A stretch of 47,311 bases of DNA from Welwitschia mirabilis (taxonomy: Eukaryota; Gnetophyta; Gnetopsida; Welwitschiales). The first letter of the stretch is position 1. Each line of letters starts with the position of its first letter. This document shows, one piece after another, positions 44,431 through 47,311 of this stretch. Position numbers and translations under genes: made by a program. Location of the stretch: positions 86,564,895 to 86,612,205 of the forward strand of contig JBOZIK010000001.1 of NCBI GenBank assembly GCA_051453625.1. Direction: 5' to 3'. The notes beneath the pieces were generated by a model. It was not told where the DNA came from and did no database searches. It was given only the letters and a program-made list of their open reading frames with translations.

Positions 44431-47311
44431 AAGATCATAATACATCAACTACATCTTTTTTTTCCACCATAGAAACTTACTTTAAATTATCCTTCTAAGA
44501 AATTATCTTAAAACATTAGATGGATTTTTATGAATACCTCTTCTCAAGAATCTAAATTGTAAATACTCTAAGAACATGCTTAATATATAGATCTGAAGAA
44601 ATGCTTCTATGATTTCCTATGGAACTTCTTTTAGAATGAATTCATAAAAATCCAAATTTATAATGCTAAAGCTAAATGTGTTCTAAACAAGCATTTGGGG
44701 AGGTCATAAAACACACATGAAACAACATTATTCCTTTATGGATGACATTCTGGTTACTAGGTGACCTTCCATCAGAAGCAACTAACTCAAACTTACCCAT
44801 TTATCCATTGTCATGTTCAGCTATTAGGGCGTTGTGTATGCTATTTCTCACCTATGTGGGCTTGGACTATTGGGTTAGCTTTCGTCCAATACTATAGGTA
44901 TGTGGTTAGAATACTTTAGCTTCATGCCCCTTGTTAATGATTTTCTCATTTTCTAAGTAGCAACTCTCAGTTTAATTGTTATCTTCAAGATCTTTTATTT
45001 AACTCATCATTATCTTTTTCATTATAATCTACATAGTCTATTGCAGACACATCTAGAAATCCTCTTTTAACATTAGTCCATATACAAACATGAGATTCAA
45101 TAGTAGATTTAACAAGTATGTGATCAATAGAATCACTCTATAAGGAATCCTATTTAAAAGCATGTTCATTTGCATCATGAGATTCAATAAAGGCCTTATT
45201 AATATCACGTGACTAAAACTTTTGAATGTGGTAGTATAAAACAAGAATACTAAGGTTAACCAATTGAATTTTCTTCATGGTTTTGCATTGTTTGGTTACT
45301 AAAGGTGCTCCACCTATCGGCTAATGCTTGTTACAAGCATTAAAATACTTATATCACTTATTGATATTAGGGGCAATGGAAGTTCTTATAAAATATGTCA
45401 TTTGGATATCTCTTTTTAATGCCATTAGAAGGCATAAATATGTTTAAGAATATGGAAGAAAAGATGAATAGTTGCTAACTTAAAAGTAGATGCTGACTAA
45501 GAAGCTCCTACTCTGCATAAAGCAATACTAGTAAACATTCACAAAACTAATATGAAATAACACCTTAGGAATAAGAAAAGAAAAAAAGCATAGGGTAAGC
45601 AATTATACTATTTTTAGTAAAAATCAGAGCTATTCCCCATAACTCCAATTAATGTTTAGGATAATTATGAGTTTAAGTAGGAGGCTTAGTATAGGCCCAA
45701 GAATTATTAAAGATTAGATTAATAAAAGAATATGAAAAGNNNNNNNNNNNNNNNNNNNNNNNNNNNNNNNNNNNNNNNNNNNNNNNNNNNNNNNNNNNNN
45801 NNNNNNNNNNNNNNNNNNNNNNNNNNNNNNNNNNNNNNNGATCAATAAAAGAATATGAAAAGAAGGAATGAAGAGATTTCAAAGTAACAGGAATATTAAC
45901 CTAAGATATAAGATAAAAACATCATAATCATTCAACCTCCCAAGAGTCCATCTTCACTATATTACCTTAACCATTATCTAGCTAAACCAAGAAATCAGAT
46001 CATACTTGTTCAAATAGCTTGCCATTACAATGAGAGCAGTAAACCATGTAAGAGTGTCCTAAGCCACTGATTTATCTAATCACTTCTTCTAAGTAATAAT
46101 TCCTAAGCATAAGAGCATAGAAAGTTCAAGGATTACTATAGTAATAGCATCTAATAAAATTTTGTAGGGAATTTTGAAGATAGTGTTATACATATTCTTG
46201 CTAATAAAAAAGAAAAAATTCTTGTCTATCCTATTCTCTACATTCACTAGTTCAATTCAATTTAGAAAGGATTCAAACATGATTTAAATATAATAAAGGA
46301 TTAATATTAATATTATGGTTTAACTAGTACCTCATTTAAAATCATAAAACAACTAAGATAAATCTTTTAGCTTACAATGCTAAAGTTGTATTAAAAGATT
46401 ATTGGAAAGATGATCTTCTCTTTTACAAAATAAAATCATGCAATCCAAGTCATCATAGTCACATACCTACACTCTATCTGATGTTTACTAGCTAAAATCC
46501 CTTTCAAAAATCTCAAATATTCATAAACTTAATGTACGAATTAGAGGATAATAACCCTCCCCAAAATGTACATCGGAGATGGAATTAAGACACTCTTGTA
46601 TAGATGTTCATGACTTTTCATTTAAATCCTCTAAGCGTAATATTAGACTCTTTTGAATTGAATGAATTTCAGAGCATATAAAGGACTTTCACCATTAACT
46701 ATGCTCTAAAACATGAAACTGCATGTTAGGATTTCTTTGAGCAAACCCTAGAAAATTGCTTAAATTTACATTGCACTAATAGAATTTAAAGCAACTAATA
46801 AATAGTTCTATTTAGAAAGGAATATTACCAGTACTCGATAGCATGCAAAAGGATAAAGCAAAATCAAATGAAGTAAGACTAATAAAATTCACATACAAAA
46901 TGCATGAAATACAGAAAGATAAAATATCACAACATCATAAATGTAGAAAGAGGACTTTCAATTAAACAAATTTGAAATCCCAAAAGTGATATTCAAAGAT
47001 TTCTTGTGCTATAAAACTATAAGAAAACAATGAAGAATGAAGTAATATTATTCAAATTTACTCAAAGATTCAAAAAGAAGAAATCCTACATGTAATCAAC
47101 AAGGGAGGAAAATTGATAGTGCAAAATAAAATCAGATGTGTAATTAATTGTTTTGCATTTCACTTTATTTCAATGTTATTTGTTATTGCACTCTCTTAGT
47201 AAATTCTTAAAGGATTCTTCATTACTATGGAAAAGATAAGTTCGATGATTCTACACTTAATTTTTATTTTCTTGTGGAGTGTTTAGAAGAGTTATCATTC
47301 ATATTACTTCT
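44431..47311. other. AT-rich stretch to the window end, nothing confidently assigned
   Basis: A short possible continuation of the coding-like patch (YIDLKKCFYDFLW near 44590) is too weak to call. At 45740-45839 a 100-N gap is flanked by the same 19 bases (aataaaagaatatgaaaag), which suggests an unmerged overlap. Near 46556 the minus strand has TTTTGGGGAGGGTTATTATC, which could be a polypurine tract of a further minus-strand element, but no coding sequence supports it. A 63-codon frame at 45053-45244 (-) has no motif. Confidence 0.4.

Noticed and set aside
44760-44940. A less AT-rich stretch considered as a possible 5S rRNA or tRNA fragment
   Set aside because: I could not align it to conserved 5S boxes or a cloverleaf. 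The resemblance was limited to a few words.
46545-46575. Polypurine-like tract on the minus strand
   Set aside because: There is no neighbouring LTR copy or pol sequence to support it, so it is mentioned only in the region note.

Overview
This window looks like repeat-derived DNA from a land plant nuclear genome. It is very AT-rich (roughly 70 percent or more A+T in the lines I sampled) and almost free of CG dinucleotides. I see no intact host gene, tRNA, rRNA, CRISPR array or bacterial-type operon. Nearly everything recognisable is decayed LTR retrotransposon. The decay is dominated by C-to-T and G-to-A transitions: most in-frame stops sit where the family has Gln (CAA/CAG), Trp (TGG) or Arg (CGA). 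Long-term cytosine methylation and deamination would explain this. A gymnosperm such as Welwitschia, whose genome I recall being reported as unusually AT-rich for this reason, is one candidate source, but this is inference.

Layout. 1-5447 (+): the 3' half of a Sirevirus-like Ty1/copia element, with integrase tail, reverse transcriptase (RT)-RNase H, a third ORF after pol, polypurine tract and 3' LTR. 5707-7080 (-): a second copia fragment with the RT N-terminal part and a primer-binding site (PBS). 7690-8170: LTR-like sequence. 9420-23880 (-): a nearly complete Athila/Tat-like Ty3/gypsy element with both LTRs and remnants of gag, protease, RT, RNase H and integrase. 23881-26830: AT-rich sequence with nothing recognisable. 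26830-31860 (-): a third copia element whose RT and RNase H are separated by an LTR-like insertion at 27341-28963. 32160-38927 (+): a second Tat-like gypsy element with a repeat-rich U3, a TATA box, two copies of a decayed tRNA-Asp-type PBS, gag with a degenerate zinc knuckle, protease and the start of RT. 40740-41630 (-): the end of a chromovirus, with a chromodomain remnant, polypurine tract and a 3' LTR carrying a 12-bp minisatellite. 42971-43220: T and GT microsatellites. 43560-44690: unexplained coding-like patches.

Assembly. About twenty runs of N interrupt the window, most exactly 100 bases long. Most of these are flanked on both sides by near-duplicate sequence. The duplicated halves often share the same disabling mutations, so many are probably unmerged overlaps or haplotypes rather than real tandem duplications. 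Element lengths read directly from the coordinates are therefore inflated.

I did not find a convincing undescribed functional system. The most informative signals are the uniform transition-type decay, the tandem repeats in the U3 regions of unrelated elements, the third ORF with a possible promoter of its own in the copia element, and the unidentified reading frames near 44 kb.
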